A DNA stretch of 64,000 nucleotides from Pseudomonas sp. MPC6 (GCF_006094435.1 NZ_CP034783.1:1701001-1765000); one strand, 5' to 3'. Positions 1 to 8,904 are shown, counted from the first letter of the stretch. Translations and numbers: made by a program. The notes: generated by a model not told the origin, from the letters alone.

Positions 1-44
1 GGCCTATGGACAGGATGATGGCAAATAGGTAGCTTTTCTTTCAT

Positions 45-908
45 GTGCCGATTCACGCCACGGAAAATGGAATCCGTTTGATGAGCATGCAGTATTTGAA
101 AACTCCTCTCGAAAGGGTGAGCTACCTACAAACTTTGTTGATCGCTCGCGCCACGGGCAATGGTGGGGATCCATTTGAGTATGTACAGCTTCGGCATGAG
201 CTACTCAATGATGCATCGATATCTGAATTCCTACCCGTCTGGATAAAGTTGCACAGAGACCTCGCTTCTTTCTGGGGCTTCATCAAGCATAAATTCCCAT
301 CCTATGCGGAGCGCAGAAACTACATATCAGAGCAATTCACGCCGGTGCTCGACTTGCTAGAGTTCGGTGCAGCACCGCCCGCGCCATACAAGTCAATTGC
401 TGCCGCCGCCTTGAGTCAAACCCCAAGCTGGCAGCAAGTAGCGCCGGCACCTCCAGCGGTAGCGAGAAACAAAAGAAATGTTTTTATCGTTCATGGCAGG
501 GACAACGAATCCAAGCAGGAGGTAAGTCGCTTCATCGAGAGCGTCGGGCTCAAGGCGATCATCTTGCACGAGCAGGCGAGCGGTGGTCGGACGATCATCG
601 AAAAAATCGAGCATTACTCAGGTGATGCTGACTTCGCACTGGTTCTGTACACACCCTGTGACCACGGGCGAGGCGCTCACGAACCGAACGTGAAACCGAA
701 GAACAGAGCCAGACAGAACGTCGTCTTCGAGCACGGTTACCTGATGGGCAAGCTGGGGAGGGAGAACGTTTGCGCTCTGTCCAAGGGCGACATCGAGACA
801 CCCAACGACATCAGTGGGGTGGTCTACGTCGACTTTGATGCCTCAGGGGCATGGAAGCGGGAGGTCGTCAAAGAGCTTAGGGAGTGCGGTTACGTAGTGA
901 ACTGGTAG
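45..908 (+). CDS. TIR-like domain protein, predicted defence effector
   Basis: The protein has two parts. Residues 1-110 are a helical domain I do not recognise. Residues 144-285 are a TIR-like fold of the predicted nucleotide-binding type (PF10137-like). The TIR part shows NVFIVHGRD, then ILHEQASGGRTIIEKIE with the candidate catalytic glutamate, then ARQNVVFEHGYLMGKLGR and DISGVVYVDFD. A Pro/Ala-rich linker (residues 108-142) joins the halves. Related TIR proteins act as NAD-consuming or nucleotide-sensing effectors in anti-phage defence; that role is inferred here. The GTG at 45 has no clear ribosome site, and ATG at 81 is an equally good start, giving 275 aa. It converges with the phage-like operon to its right, which suggests island cargo. 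No partner cyclase or CBASS gene is visible, but the left side is cut off. Confidence 0.8.
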   Translation: MPIHATENGIRLMSMQYLKTPLERVSYLQTLLIARATGNGGDPFEYVQLRHELLNDASISEFLPVWIKLHRDLASFWGFIKHKFPSYAERRNYISEQFTPVLDLLEFGAAPPAPYKSIAAAALSQTPSWQQVAPAPPAVARNKRNVFIVHGRDNESKQEVSRFIESVGLKAIILHEQASGGRTIIEKIEHYSGDADFALVLYTPCDHGRGAHEPNVKPKNRARQNVVFEHGYLMGKLGRENVCALSKGDIETPNDISGVVYVDFDASGAWKREVVKELRECGYVVNW

Positions 909-922
909 CGTCCAGCGAAACA

Positions 923-946
923 AAGGCCACTCTCGCGGGTGGCCTT
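923..946 (+). terminator. Hairpin between convergent genes
   Basis: AAGGCCAC and GTGGCCTT form an 8-bp stem over an 8-nt loop, 15 bases after the TIR stop codon. The following tract (gtcgtctg) is poor in T, so termination strength is uncertain. The position between convergent genes fits a terminator serving either side. Confidence 0.5.
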
Positions 947-966
947 GTCGTCTGTGCCGCACATCG

Positions 967-1107
967 TCAATTGTCATGCGGTTGCTTCGGTGCCTTCTTC
1001 TGACTGGGCTGCACATCCTTCCCCGGCAGTTCCTGCTTCACCCTAGGGAAGTACGGTTCCTGACTCGGGATCGGCTTCTTGGTTTCGCCTTCGCGCTTGT
1101 CGATCAT
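967..1107 (-). CDS. Small basic hypothetical protein (46 aa)
   Basis: This is the last gene of the phage-like minus-strand operon. It encodes a Lys/Pro/Gln-rich peptide starting MIDKREGETKKP. The ATG at 1107 sits behind a good ribosome site (GAGGTG), and the stop of the preceding gene overlaps that site, which suggests translational coupling. A longer upstream extension of the frame is possible but would overlap the neighbour heavily. No family is recognised. Confidence 0.5.
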   Translation of the reverse strand: MIDKREGETKKPIPSQEPYFPRVKQELPGKDVQPSQKKAPKQPHDN

Positions 1108-1108
1108 T

Positions 1109-1351
1109 TCACACCTCACTTTCAGTGCCGGGGTTGGCACACTCTGTCTGTGCTGGAAAACCCAGCTCTTGGCGTAACGCCCGCTCCACGTCTTCCATGG
1201 ATAGCCTTTCCACCATCGTCTCAAAACCTGCACGGAAGCCACGAAGCATTGCCCGCTGTCGCCGCTTCACGGCCTCACTGGCGCGACGTGACTCGATGTC
1301 GCCCTGCACGTCTCGCAGCATCATTCGGATCAACTCACTTCTGCGCAGCAT
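1109..1351 (-). CDS. Small helical phage protein (80 aa)
   Basis: This charged, Arg-rich helical protein begins MLRRSELIRMMLRDVQ and has a central run of RRQRAMLRGFRAGFE type. The ATG at 1351 follows a GGGGGTGG ribosome site. It lies 12 bases below the scaffold-like gene and runs directly into the next small gene, so it belongs to the same operon. No known domain is evident. Coding is supported by the ribosome site, by operon packing and by the absence of a better frame on either strand. Confidence 0.6.
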   Translation of the reverse strand: MLRRSELIRMMLRDVQGDIESRRASEAVKRRQRAMLRGFRAGFETMVERLSMEDVERALRQELGFPAQTECANPGTESEV

Positions 1352-1363
1352 GATCCACCCCCG

Positions 1364-2293
1364 TCAGAACGCTGGCCCTTGCGAGCCACCGCCCTTCATT
1401 TCCTTCCAGAACTTGTCGAACTCGGCATCAGACATTTCACTGATCTGACTAGCGCTGATAGCGCCGCGCTCATCAGGCGCCCGCGCAGATCCGCTGAGGG
1501 TGGACAGACTGGTGTTCGGCTGCACACGCGGTGCAGATCGGTGGCCAAGAGCCTGCGCCTTCGCGTAAATCCTTTCGGCTGGGTTGGTCCCGCTCGCCAG
1601 ACACTGACGAGCGAACTCATTCAGCGCACCGGTGCGGACCATTTGAAGTTGTTCCTCGGTCGCCTGCGGGTAGAGCTGACGTATCTGCGCGTCGGCGTTG
1701 CGCTGCACCAGCTCGACCGCTTGTTCGTAGTCCGGCACCGACGCAGCGAACTGCTTCTCCAGACTGTCAACAGCGAGGGCCACCTGCTGGTGCTGCACCG
1801 CAGCCTGCTGCTGTTGCGCAGGACCGTTCTGTAACTGCTCGAGCCGCTGCTCAAACTGCTTCTCCTTAGCTTTAAGCCAGCCGACCGGGTCTTCTTCGAC
1901 ATCGGGGATTTCCGCTTCGGCTGCTGCCTGTTGCGCCTGCTGCTGTGCGGCCTGCTGTTGCTGCATAAGCTGCTGGAGTTGAGCCTGTAACTGTGCAGTA
2001 GCCTGCTCGGCCTGCTGGCGTTTGGTGCGTTCCTCATGCAGCGCAGCGAGCGGCACCTTGCGCTTGCTTTGCTGGGCTTGCTCCTGCTCGACGTCGCGCT
2101 GCTCAGCTGCCTCGCGGGTGTCCTGCACATCGTTGCTTACAGGGATATCACGCTCAGCCAGCATGGTCTCCTGATCATGCAGATCCGCGGCGAGCGAGTC
2201 CGACATGTCGCCACTGCCATCGTCGTGCAGGCCGACGCTGTCCGTTAAAACCGCGGCCATACTCTCGCTCAGATCTTCATTAAGGTCGCTCAT
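1364..2293 (-). CDS. Phage scaffold-like coiled-coil protein
   Basis: The 309-aa protein has an acidic N-terminus (residues 1-75), then KRKVPLAALHEERTKRQQ (about residues 77-94), a segment typical of phage scaffolding proteins. A long Gln/Ala coiled coil follows (about 95-175), then a predicted globular C-terminal part. The composition and motif fit a capsid scaffold or minor virion protein, but no protease or capsid gene lies beside it, which is unusual because scaffolds normally sit directly before the coat gene. The start overlaps the upstream stop by 4 nt (ATGA). Function is inferred from motif and composition only. Confidence 0.6.
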   Translation of the reverse strand: MSDLNEDLSESMAAVLTDSVGLHDDGSGDMSDSLAADLHDQETMLAERDIPVSNDVQDTREAAEQRDVEQEQAQQSKRKVPLAALHEERTKRQQAEQATAQLQAQLQQLMQQQQAAQQQAQQAAAEAEIPDVEEDPVGWLKAKEKQFEQRLEQLQNGPAQQQQAAVQHQQVALAVDSLEKQFAASVPDYEQAVELVQRNADAQIRQLYPQATEEQLQMVRTGALNEFARQCLASGTNPAERIYAKAQALGHRSAPRVQPNTSLSTLSGSARAPDERGAISASQISEMSDAEFDKFWKEMKGGGSQGPAF

Positions 2294-2853
2294 TTCGATG
2301 TTGCTCCTGTACGCGATGGGTTGCGTTCACGTTTGGCGCTGCCTTGTACTGGCACTGCCTTCGTCGGTTTGGTTGGGTTCGTTGCCGGTGCCAGGCCGTA
2401 TCGAGCCGCAAGGTCAGTCGCACCGGCAGCGGTGGTCGCAGCGACAGCGTTGCTTTCCAGCACAGCGGCCAATTCCTTCTGCAATTTGGCGACCTGTGCC
2501 CGATGCGCAACCTCAGCCCGGTACTCATCGACCTCCGCCTCGGTCAGTGGGCGTCTCGAAATCTGGTCGCCACTAAGACCAAAGCACCGACCAATGCGCA
2601 GCTTTTGGCGTTCGCCGCGCTGGATCAACAGCAAGCCTGTCAGCAGCTGAAATTCCGCATCGCCCCCGGTGCGCGCATCACGTTCGGTTGGCACATCGTC
2701 CGAGGCAAGCAACGGCGCACAGTCGAACAACGGCTTGTCAAAGGTCACGGTGTAGCCGCCATCCCTGGCTTCGCGGATATGACCACGGGTGAAGTCTATG
2801 GAATTCAGCTTGGCTTCCAGGCGAAGCTGCTCCAAGTGTTGGGCGTCATACAT
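2290..2853 (-). CDS. Phage hypothetical protein (187 aa)
   Basis: The start is set at the ATG at 2853 (MYDAQHLEQL) because it follows a GAGGTGG ribosome site; an earlier in-frame start at 2868 would add five residues. The N-terminal half looks globular, with YTVTFDKPLFDC and RGERQKLRIGRCFGLSGDQI. The C-terminal third is an Ala-rich helix and a basic Pro/Thr tail (KRERNPSRTG). It overlaps its upstream neighbour by 8 nt and its downstream one by 4 nt, so translation is probably coupled. No function is recognised. Confidence 0.6.
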   Translation of the reverse strand: MYDAQHLEQLRLEAKLNSIDFTRGHIREARDGGYTVTFDKPLFDCAPLLASDDVPTERDARTGGDAEFQLLTGLLLIQRGERQKLRIGRCFGLSGDQISRRPLTEAEVDEYRAEVAHRAQVAKLQKELAAVLESNAVAATTAAGATDLAARYGLAPATNPTKPTKAVPVQGSAKRERNPSRTGATSK

Positions 2854-3082
2854 TTCGGGCCACCTCAAGTTTCTGTTTCAGAATGTCGAGTTCGTGTTTG
2901 CGGACAGCACTGCGGGTTGGCCGGGTGACGGCACGTAACTTCTTGTTAGCGGCATGGAACGCAGCCCACGCAGCCGGCAGTTCGGTTTCGAGCATCCGCT
3001 CGATCTCCAGCAACTTATCGAGCGCTCCACGCGCTGTCGTGACAGCAGCGGCGGCGTCTACCGCCTGTTGGTTGTGAGTCAT
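2846..3082 (-). CDS. Small coiled-coil phage protein (78 aa)
   Basis: This helical protein starts MTHNQQAVDAAAAV and has a repeated Ala/Leu/Glu pattern (ALDKLLEIERMLETELPAAW), then a basic end with KHELDILKQKLEVARNV. It is likely a small oligomerising virion or assembly protein. The ATG overlaps the stop of the 1150-aa gene by 4 nt (ATGA). The family is unknown. Confidence 0.6.
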   Translation of the reverse strand: MTHNQQAVDAAAAVTTARGALDKLLEIERMLETELPAAWAAFHAANKKLRAVTRPTRSAVRKHELDILKQKLEVARNV

Positions 3083-6000
3083 TTCTTCACTCCAGGGTGC
3101 CCCGTTGCCCGGAGCAGGTTGTCGATAGCGCGCCGGTTGCCGTTAGCCACAAGTGGGATGAGCGCAAGACGCACAGCGGTGCGAGCCTTCTTCAATTCGG
3201 CATCGAGAAAGTCGCGCTTTTCATCGTCACCCAACGCAGCCCAGCCCTTGGATTGCATGGCGCGCTGCACAGACTTGTGCATCAGCTTCCCGGTCAGCTC
3301 GTTGAACTCGCCCATCTGCTCGTCGGTGAGGTCGTAACGCTTACCTTTGACGGTGAAGTGGGGTTGTGGCTTACCTGGCGCCCAACCAATGCGAGCTGCT
3401 TCAATACGGACTGGGTCGGTCGTCTCTTTCGACTGTGCGATCGGCGACGCAATGGAAAGCGGACCGCCTGGGTAAGTGCGGTTTGGGACGGGCTCGCCGA
3501 AGTGGTCAAGCTTGGCCGGCAGATCCTGGCGCAGACCTGGCGTCCGGTAACGGATCTGGTCCAGCACAGAGTTGGTTTCCCGGGCGTACGGGTCGTTTTC
3601 GCTGGCGATGTTGCTGGCCAGGGTGACGGGCTGCGCGAGTGTCCCGGCCATTTGCCGCACATACCAGCCGGCGTTTCGCTGAGGGTCTTGCAGGAATTCG
3701 ACCAGATTAGAAACGCCCTGCATGTAGGTCTTGTTGACCGTGTTGTTTACCAGCGAGGACAGCGCGGTAGTCGCAAGGTCGCCGGCATCCTTGTGCTGGT
3801 AGTCCATCGTGGCTAAGTCGCTCGCCAGACCCAGCCACTGGCTGAACGGATCGAGGCGTGAATATTCGTGGTAGGTGTCGCCAACCTTGATGCTGTACGG
3901 GCGCCAGCCGGTCGCCATGAGCGCGGCTTTTTCTTCCTTGTCTTCTGGTCCGGCACCGGTGATGTAACCCGCTTGGGCTAGCGCACCGGCGCCGATCATG
4001 ACACTGGTGCCCCACAGCATTCGGGCGATGGCACGTTCCTGCTTGGCGCCACCGGCCATGATGTCGGCGCGCACCGAGGGCATGAGGCCCGCAAGCGGTG
4101 TGCGTTTGAAGCCGTACTTGACGATGTTCACGGGCGTGCGAATGAACGGGACGATCAGGTTTAACCAAGGCATCTTGGTCTTGGCACGCATGATCGCCTG
4201 AGTGAAGTCACCCGCCTGAGTGTTGAACGTCGCTGTCCGTGCGTGTTCGCCGGCAGCTTCGATCATCTTAGACGTGGGGTTCTGCACAATGGCGTCGATG
4301 CGTTGGCTGAGCTTCATGCCTGGCGGCAGTGTGCCAAGTTTCTTTTCAGCGACGGCCTGTTGTCGGGCAATCGTGCGCATTTCCGCGGCATAGTTGAGGC
4401 TGGCGAACCAAGCATCTTCGGCGCCGAGTGCGCGATACGGAAGGGAAGCGATTCGATCTGCGGCCCATGCTGCCGTGGGCAGTGCGCCAGGCGGACGCGG
4501 GTTGTTCATGTCGGGGGTGCCAGTCTCCTGCTTGCCGCCGCCCAGCATAGGAGAGTCACCCGTCACGAAAGCATCGGTGGCAGCACGACCCGCCTGCATG
4601 GTGTTCTTCGCCATACCCACCAGCATGTCCACTGGCTCCGCGAACACCGTCTGGCCAGAGCCTGGCTTGAAGATGTTCTTCACACCTGAAACGCCAGCGG
4701 CAACGCCGCGCTCGATGATCTCGTTGCCAAGGGTCATGCTATTTGATAGCACATTGACAGCATGGGTCCGAACGCCACTGAGCAGCGCAGCGCGGTAGTA
4801 GTAACCCAGCAGCCGGGACATTTTGCCTTCAGGCTGGCGGATAAGTTTCGCCGCGTTCGACAGGCCACCACTCTGCATGGCCTTGCCCAGCGCTTTGGCG
4901 GCATTATCTGCACCACCGGCACCGTTGACCGCTTCAAGCACAGCCTGAGCCTGGGCGTAGTCCATCGCCTGGCGCTTGTAGGCCGACAATGCGCGGCCCG
5001 CTTCGGCCCTGGCGCCAGCGAGGTCGGCAAAGGTACTGCGCAACTGGCCCAACGACTGGATAAAACTGGCCCGGTCGATGTCACTGGCTTGGCCGGTGGC
5101 AATGCGTTGCTGTAAGGACAGCACGTCTTTCAGGTGGTCTTGTACATTCGTGACGGCAGCCACCGTCTGTTCAGCGTTCAGCGCTTCGCCGATCTTGCGG
5201 TTGAAGACCCGCGCATCAGTACCCTGAAGACCTATCAACTGCGCCAGCCGATCACGTTCGGCATTGGATTGCACCCCGCGTCGGGCATCCTGCACATTGA
5301 GTTCGACCGGCTCCAACAACTTGAGCGTGGTGTTGCGCTGCTCGCCCTGTACGCCAAGTCGGTCAAGTAATGGGTTGATGTCCTGGCTACCGGCAAACGG
5401 TGTTGCCGCAGGTACGGCAGGCGCCTGCTGCGGTTGCGTAGCGGCCATGACCTGCGCGTGTAAGCCCTGTGGTGCGATTGGAGCGGGGATCGCGGCTGGG
5501 CCTGGTGTTGGCATGGCCGCAGGGGTGGGTTGCGGCATGCCTTGCTGCTGTTGCGCTGGCATGGCCATCGGCACGACTGGACGACGCAGCGAAGCGCCAG
5601 CACCCATTGCACCGCCGACGACGCCACCAAGGACCATCTGCTTGTCCACGCCTTCCAGTGCTGGTCGGTCGGTGGCCAGGTTGGTCAGGACTTGTTGCTG
5701 TCCAGACTGGGAAAGTTCTTCAAGGGACTCGATGCCCGTGCCTACCAGTGCGCGGTTAACCATTCCCTTGGCCACGTCAGCACCGTTGGCGCCGGCCATC
5801 TGTGCATCGATATCCGCCACACCCAACTTGCGGCCGATACGCGCGCCCGCCACGCCAAGCAGGCCGGTCAGACCGCCTGACAGCAGAGCAAGGCCGGTTT
5901 GACTTGGCGTCAATGTACCGGTGGCCTGGCGGGTTTGTTCGGCTTGCTGGCCGGCACCGATAAGACCTTCACCAGCGCCCGCGCCCACTAGACCAGCGCG

Positions 6001-6531
6001 GCCGGCACCGACGCCTGCGGCTTTTAATCCGGTTGCAATACCGCGTCCTGCCAGCCCGCCACCCACCATGGACGGCACACTTTCAACGGCCATGTGACCG
6101 ACCAGACTGGGGTTGTCGCGCAAGACTTGAAGAGTGCCACCGACACCTTGCGCCTGATCCATCTGCTGGCGAGCGGCTTGTTGCTCAGGCGAATCCTGCG
6201 CGTTGATATGCTGGCGGATACCGCTCGAATCGTAGCCCAGCGCCTGTGGAATCCTGCCGCCCGATAACAGGCCAGCGATCCCCATCAAGGAGTCGCCCGT
6301 ATTCACGCCGCCACGGGCCAGGTCACGGCCAATCGCGCCGACGAAGCTGTTATCAATGGCGTGCTCAATGCGATCCACAACACCCGGCTGGTGGTCTGCA
6401 CCGTCGTCCAAGTCATCTCCGAATGCCGACAGCGCTTTTGCTGCAGGCGCGGCGGCTGGCACAGGTTGACTCGGCGGTTCGAGCGCATCACCAAAGGCAG
6501 ACAGCTCGTCACCGAAAGCGGACAAGGCCAT
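3079..6531 (-). CDS. Large phage internal-virion / polyvalent-type protein (1150 aa)
   Basis: The N-terminus repeats an LSAFGD(D/E)L motif about three times in 40 residues, a short linear repeat often found at the ends of large injected phage proteins. Residues about 60-300 are Gly/Ala-rich helices with possible membrane-active segments (for example GLTGLLGVAGARIG). A Pro/Gln/Ala-rich linker covers about 320-380. The C-terminal half is globular, with KMPWLNLIVPFIRTPVNIV and a conserved-looking YHEYSRLDPFSQWLG region. Size and layout match podovirus internal or ejection proteins, or large polyvalent proteins that enter the host with DNA. This is family-level inference. The ATG at 6531 is preferred over GTG at 6540 because it sits after GGGGTG and just beyond the upstream stop. 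Confidence 0.6.
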   Translation of the reverse strand: MALSAFGDELSAFGDALEPPSQPVPAAAPAAKALSAFGDDLDDGADHQPGVVDRIEHAIDNSFVGAIGRDLARGGVNTGDSLMGIAGLLSGGRIPQALGYDSSGIRQHINAQDSPEQQAARQQMDQAQGVGGTLQVLRDNPSLVGHMAVESVPSMVGGGLAGRGIATGLKAAGVGAGRAGLVGAGAGEGLIGAGQQAEQTRQATGTLTPSQTGLALLSGGLTGLLGVAGARIGRKLGVADIDAQMAGANGADVAKGMVNRALVGTGIESLEELSQSGQQQVLTNLATDRPALEGVDKQMVLGGVVGGAMGAGASLRRPVVPMAMPAQQQQGMPQPTPAAMPTPGPAAIPAPIAPQGLHAQVMAATQPQQAPAVPAATPFAGSQDINPLLDRLGVQGEQRNTTLKLLEPVELNVQDARRGVQSNAERDRLAQLIGLQGTDARVFNRKIGEALNAEQTVAAVTNVQDHLKDVLSLQQRIATGQASDIDRASFIQSLGQLRSTFADLAGARAEAGRALSAYKRQAMDYAQAQAVLEAVNGAGGADNAAKALGKAMQSGGLSNAAKLIRQPEGKMSRLLGYYYRAALLSGVRTHAVNVLSNSMTLGNEIIERGVAAGVSGVKNIFKPGSGQTVFAEPVDMLVGMAKNTMQAGRAATDAFVTGDSPMLGGGKQETGTPDMNNPRPPGALPTAAWAADRIASLPYRALGAEDAWFASLNYAAEMRTIARQQAVAEKKLGTLPPGMKLSQRIDAIVQNPTSKMIEAAGEHARTATFNTQAGDFTQAIMRAKTKMPWLNLIVPFIRTPVNIVKYGFKRTPLAGLMPSVRADIMAGGAKQERAIARMLWGTSVMIGAGALAQAGYITGAGPEDKEEKAALMATGWRPYSIKVGDTYHEYSRLDPFSQWLGLASDLATMDYQHKDAGDLATTALSSLVNNTVNKTYMQGVSNLVEFLQDPQRNAGWYVRQMAGTLAQPVTLASNIASENDPYARETNSVLDQIRYRTPGLRQDLPAKLDHFGEPVPNRTYPGGPLSIASPIAQSKETTDPVRIEAARIGWAPGKPQPHFTVKGKRYDLTDEQMGEFNELTGKLMHKSVQRAMQSKGWAALGDDEKRDFLDAELKKARTAVRLALIPLVANGNRRAIDNLLRATGHPGVKK

Positions 6532-6532
6532 G

Positions 6533-7456
6533 TCACGCACCCCGCTTCACAGCGACTTTGCCGCTGGCAGGATCGATGTACGCAGCGCCGGCAGGTAATG
6601 CGTCATAGTCGGCCTTGGTTTTAGGCGTGGCCGGACTCTTGGCACTGGTTTGTGCTGGCGGACGTGCCATCGGATTGCTGCCGGAACCATGCATCAGGAG
6701 TTCGGCACCCTGCACCGGTTGCTTGGTGAAGGTAGCTGCGTTCGCCCCTGGAAGTCCTGGCACAGCAGGGCCGGCACCGGCATTGTCGTCGGGCGTGACC
6801 TCGTTCAACAGATCCTGCATCGGATCGGCCTTACCTGGCGCGTACTGGCGGTACGGCTTGCCGTAGGGCTTATAGGCGTTGGTGGCCGGATCGAAGATGT
6901 GCTTCTGCAACATGCCGTTTTCGAGCGGTTCCTCAAGCACCTGACGCGGGGTCGGTACTTTCGGTCCGGGTGGTTGACCACCACCGCCGCCACCGGCAGC
7001 AAGGCGGGCCTGCTGTTGGGCGAACTGGCTGGATTGCTGTTGCAGCTGAGCAGCACGGTGGGCCTGCAGGGCATCGCCGCTGTTCGCTTTGAGGATCATT
7101 TCAGGATCGATGCCCATCGCCGCCAGCTGTTTCGCCATCGGGCCTAACTGTGCCTGCAGGTTTGGGTCGGCGAATGCCTGTTGCTGGCGTTGCTGCTGTT
7201 CGGCCTTGGCCCTGGCTTGCTGCATCAGGAATGCGCGCTGTTCCTCGGCCTGCTGGATCTGCGCCTGACGGTACTGCTGCAGCAGCTGCTGATTTTGCTG
7301 CTGTTGCATACCGGCAAAGGCCTGGCCCATACGAGCACCGCCGTTGGGATTGCCAGCCTGCGGGCCAGAGTTGGCAAGCAGCTGTGTACCAAGCTGGCCG
7401 AGCGGCGTATTCAGCCCACCGATACCTTGGTTGAGCATTTCCATGATGGTCGCCAT
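6533..7456 (-). CDS. Gln-rich phage internal or ejection-like protein (307 aa)
   Basis: The start is set at the ATG at 7456 (MATIMEMLNQ), behind GGGGGA. The N-terminal region is a Gln-rich helix (about residues 45-100), followed by a glycine run near 165. The C-terminus ends in a KADYDALPAGAAYIDPASG segment, a pattern I associate with virion proteins of temperate podoviruses. It is probably an internal virion or DNA-ejection protein acting with the 1150-aa protein, whose start follows one base after this stop. Evidence is composition, the terminal motif and operon position. Confidence 0.6.
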   Translation of the reverse strand: MATIMEMLNQGIGGLNTPLGQLGTQLLANSGPQAGNPNGGARMGQAFAGMQQQQNQQLLQQYRQAQIQQAEEQRAFLMQQARAKAEQQQRQQQAFADPNLQAQLGPMAKQLAAMGIDPEMILKANSGDALQAHRAAQLQQQSSQFAQQQARLAAGGGGGGQPPGPKVPTPRQVLEEPLENGMLQKHIFDPATNAYKPYGKPYRQYAPGKADPMQDLLNEVTPDDNAGAGPAVPGLPGANAATFTKQPVQGAELLMHGSGSNPMARPPAQTSAKSPATPKTKADYDALPAGAAYIDPASGKVAVKRGA

Positions 7457-7491
7457 ATAACTATCCCCCAATCGGGCAGCGCCCGAGGTCA

Positions 7492-7737
7492 CTAATGCAC
7501 AGTTGGTTTACCATCGGCCTTTTCAGCCGTAAGCCCGGCCATGACCTCGTCATAGAGCGACATGCGCGAGGCAATGGCGCGTTCACTGGCGCTGAGTACG
7601 GGCCGGATGGTTACGGCGCGTTCACTGGCAGCGATCAACGCGGTGAGGGTTGCGTCGCTCAAGGCCGACAGGCCCGCGTTGTCTGCCAAAGGCGATACGC
7701 CGTCCGGGTACTGGGCGAACATTTCAGTCAGGGTCAT
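7492..7737 (-). CDS. Phage hypothetical protein (81 aa)
   Basis: This small helical protein begins MTLTEMFAQYPDGVSPLAD and has SDATLTALIAASERAV. The start overlaps the preceding gene's stop by 4 nt (ATGA). No domain is recognised; packing in the operon is the main support. Confidence 0.6.
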   Translation of the reverse strand: MTLTEMFAQYPDGVSPLADNAGLSALSDATLTALIAASERAVTIRPVLSASERAIASRMSLYDEVMAGLTAEKADGKPTVH

Positions 7738-8210
7738 GGCTGCATACCTTCTGGAGTGGTGTTGCGAGGTTGGCGTTTGGCACTGCGACGAGTGCGCAAC
7801 GCGGCCTGGTCGGCGGCGAGAGCGGCGCGGACTTTGGCGTCCAGCTCTGGCGACAGCTTCCCGTGGTCGCGGGGCAGCACACGCAGTTCACCGTCAATTT
7901 CGAAAAGGGTGTGGTCGTCGTAGAAGCGAGACATCTTCGATCCCCTCTTGCGGTAGACGGCAGGCGCAAGGCTCAACCGAAGCCGCGCCTCTATATCGCT
8001 GAGGAATCCGGTGCGGTTCAGGATGAATTCTGCGAGCTGGTCCAGCGGGTAGCACAGCTGCGGGCGACCCTGGTTGCCGTTGTGGATCGGCAGCGTCGGG
8101 GGGAGTTCTGAACGGTGCTCACTGAAGAACGTCCGGTCGAGTCCGGCCAGATCGGCCAATTGCGACAGGGTGACGACTTCGGTCTGTGATGGCACTTGCG
8201 GCATGTCCAT
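7734..8210 (-). CDS. First gene of the phage operon, putative DNA-binding or adaptor protein
   Basis: The start is set at the ATG at 8210 (MDMPQVPSQ), which follows an AGGTGA ribosome site. The earlier ATG at 8252 lies inside a TATAAT -10 element and cannot be on the transcript if that promoter is used. Residues about 14-60 (TLSQLADLAGLDRTFFSEHR through QLAEFILNRTG) resemble a winged-helix or excisionase-like fold, or a small terminase N-terminus. The C-terminus is basic (RTRRSAKRQPR). It may bind DNA. Family assignment is uncertain. Confidence 0.55.
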   Translation of the reverse strand: MDMPQVPSQTEVVTLSQLADLAGLDRTFFSEHRSELPPTLPIHNGNQGRPQLCYPLDQLAEFILNRTGFLSDIEARLRLSLAPAVYRKRGSKMSRFYDDHTLFEIDGELRVLPRDHGKLSPELDAKVRAALAADQAALRTRRSAKRQPRNTTPEGMQP

Positions 8211-8250
8211 TTCACCTACCCCCCCGGTCGGTGATTTTCTGGTATGCGCC

Positions 8251-8279
8251 ATTATAAGAGTTGTTATTCCATTTGGATA
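8251..8279 (-). promoter_or_regulatory. Candidate promoter of the phage operon
   Basis: A perfect TATAAT (8251-8256, minus strand) lies about 40 bases before the preferred start at 8210. The -35 position (TATCCA with 17-bp spacing) is a weak match, so an activator may be needed. Confidence 0.4.
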
Positions 8280-8904
8280 TTGGACTAACAGCGTTTTTTG
8301 CTGTATTGGCGACGAATCCGACAGACGGCATTGGCGGGACTGTAAGAGCTGTGCTAAGCGCTTAGCGTTTAACTTGGCGAACTTAAATAACGACGTAAGC
8401 CTCTGATAAATTTATAAATTTTTAACGGGGGGAATTAGGGGGCTTAAGGTTTGGGGTTAAACGGTTATGGGTTTCGGGCTTGGCACAGCGGGCTGCGCTC
8501 TCTGAATTTTTTTAAAAAAAATCCTCGAATTTATACTGCCCTATTACGTGTATACGCGTGATGCAAAGCCCTCATACCCCCACCCCCACGGCGCCTTATA
8601 AATCAACGGCTTACGTGTTCTCCTGGCAGCCTGGCGCTTCGAGTCGACACCTTACGAATCAATGACTTACGAGTTGACGAGTTGGTCAGCTTTCTGCCTG
8701 AATCGACGAACGAATTGTTTGCAGCGATGCTCAATGATTACCGGGGCATGCCCTGTTTTCCTGGGCGCTGCTCGTATTCAGCAGGGTAAAGCCAGATGAC
8801 CGCACGTCGGATGAATACAGTTACTTGGGGCGCAGCCTTGCCAGATGACCGAATCGGTGCGACCTTGAATACATCTAGGCCCTGATGAATACAAGGTGAG
8901 CACC
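8280..8904. other. Long AT-rich intergenic region with palindrome and repeats
   Basis: No convincing gene is seen on either strand. The stretch holds a perfect 14-bp palindrome, GCTAAGCGCTTAGC (8353-8366), a T7A8 tract (8507-8521), and a repeat cluster just before the serine recombinase gene (separate entry). The layout looks like a control or origin-like region between the minus-strand operon and the plus-strand recombinase. Confidence 0.5.
8791..8893. repeat. Repeat cluster upstream of the serine recombinase
   Basis: TGAATACA occurs exactly three times (8812-8819, 8866-8873, 8886-8893), with an inverted GTATTCA at 8774-8780. GCCAGATGACCG occurs twice (8791-8802, 8840-8851). The last two TGAATACA copies are 20 bp apart, about two helical turns. 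The array ends 12 bases before the recombinase start. It may be the recombinase's own recombination or operator site. Confidence 0.55.

Noticed and set aside
8251..8252. ATG at 8252 as the start of the first phage-operon gene
   Set aside because: It overlaps a perfect TATAAT, and a better ribosome site precedes the ATG at 8210.
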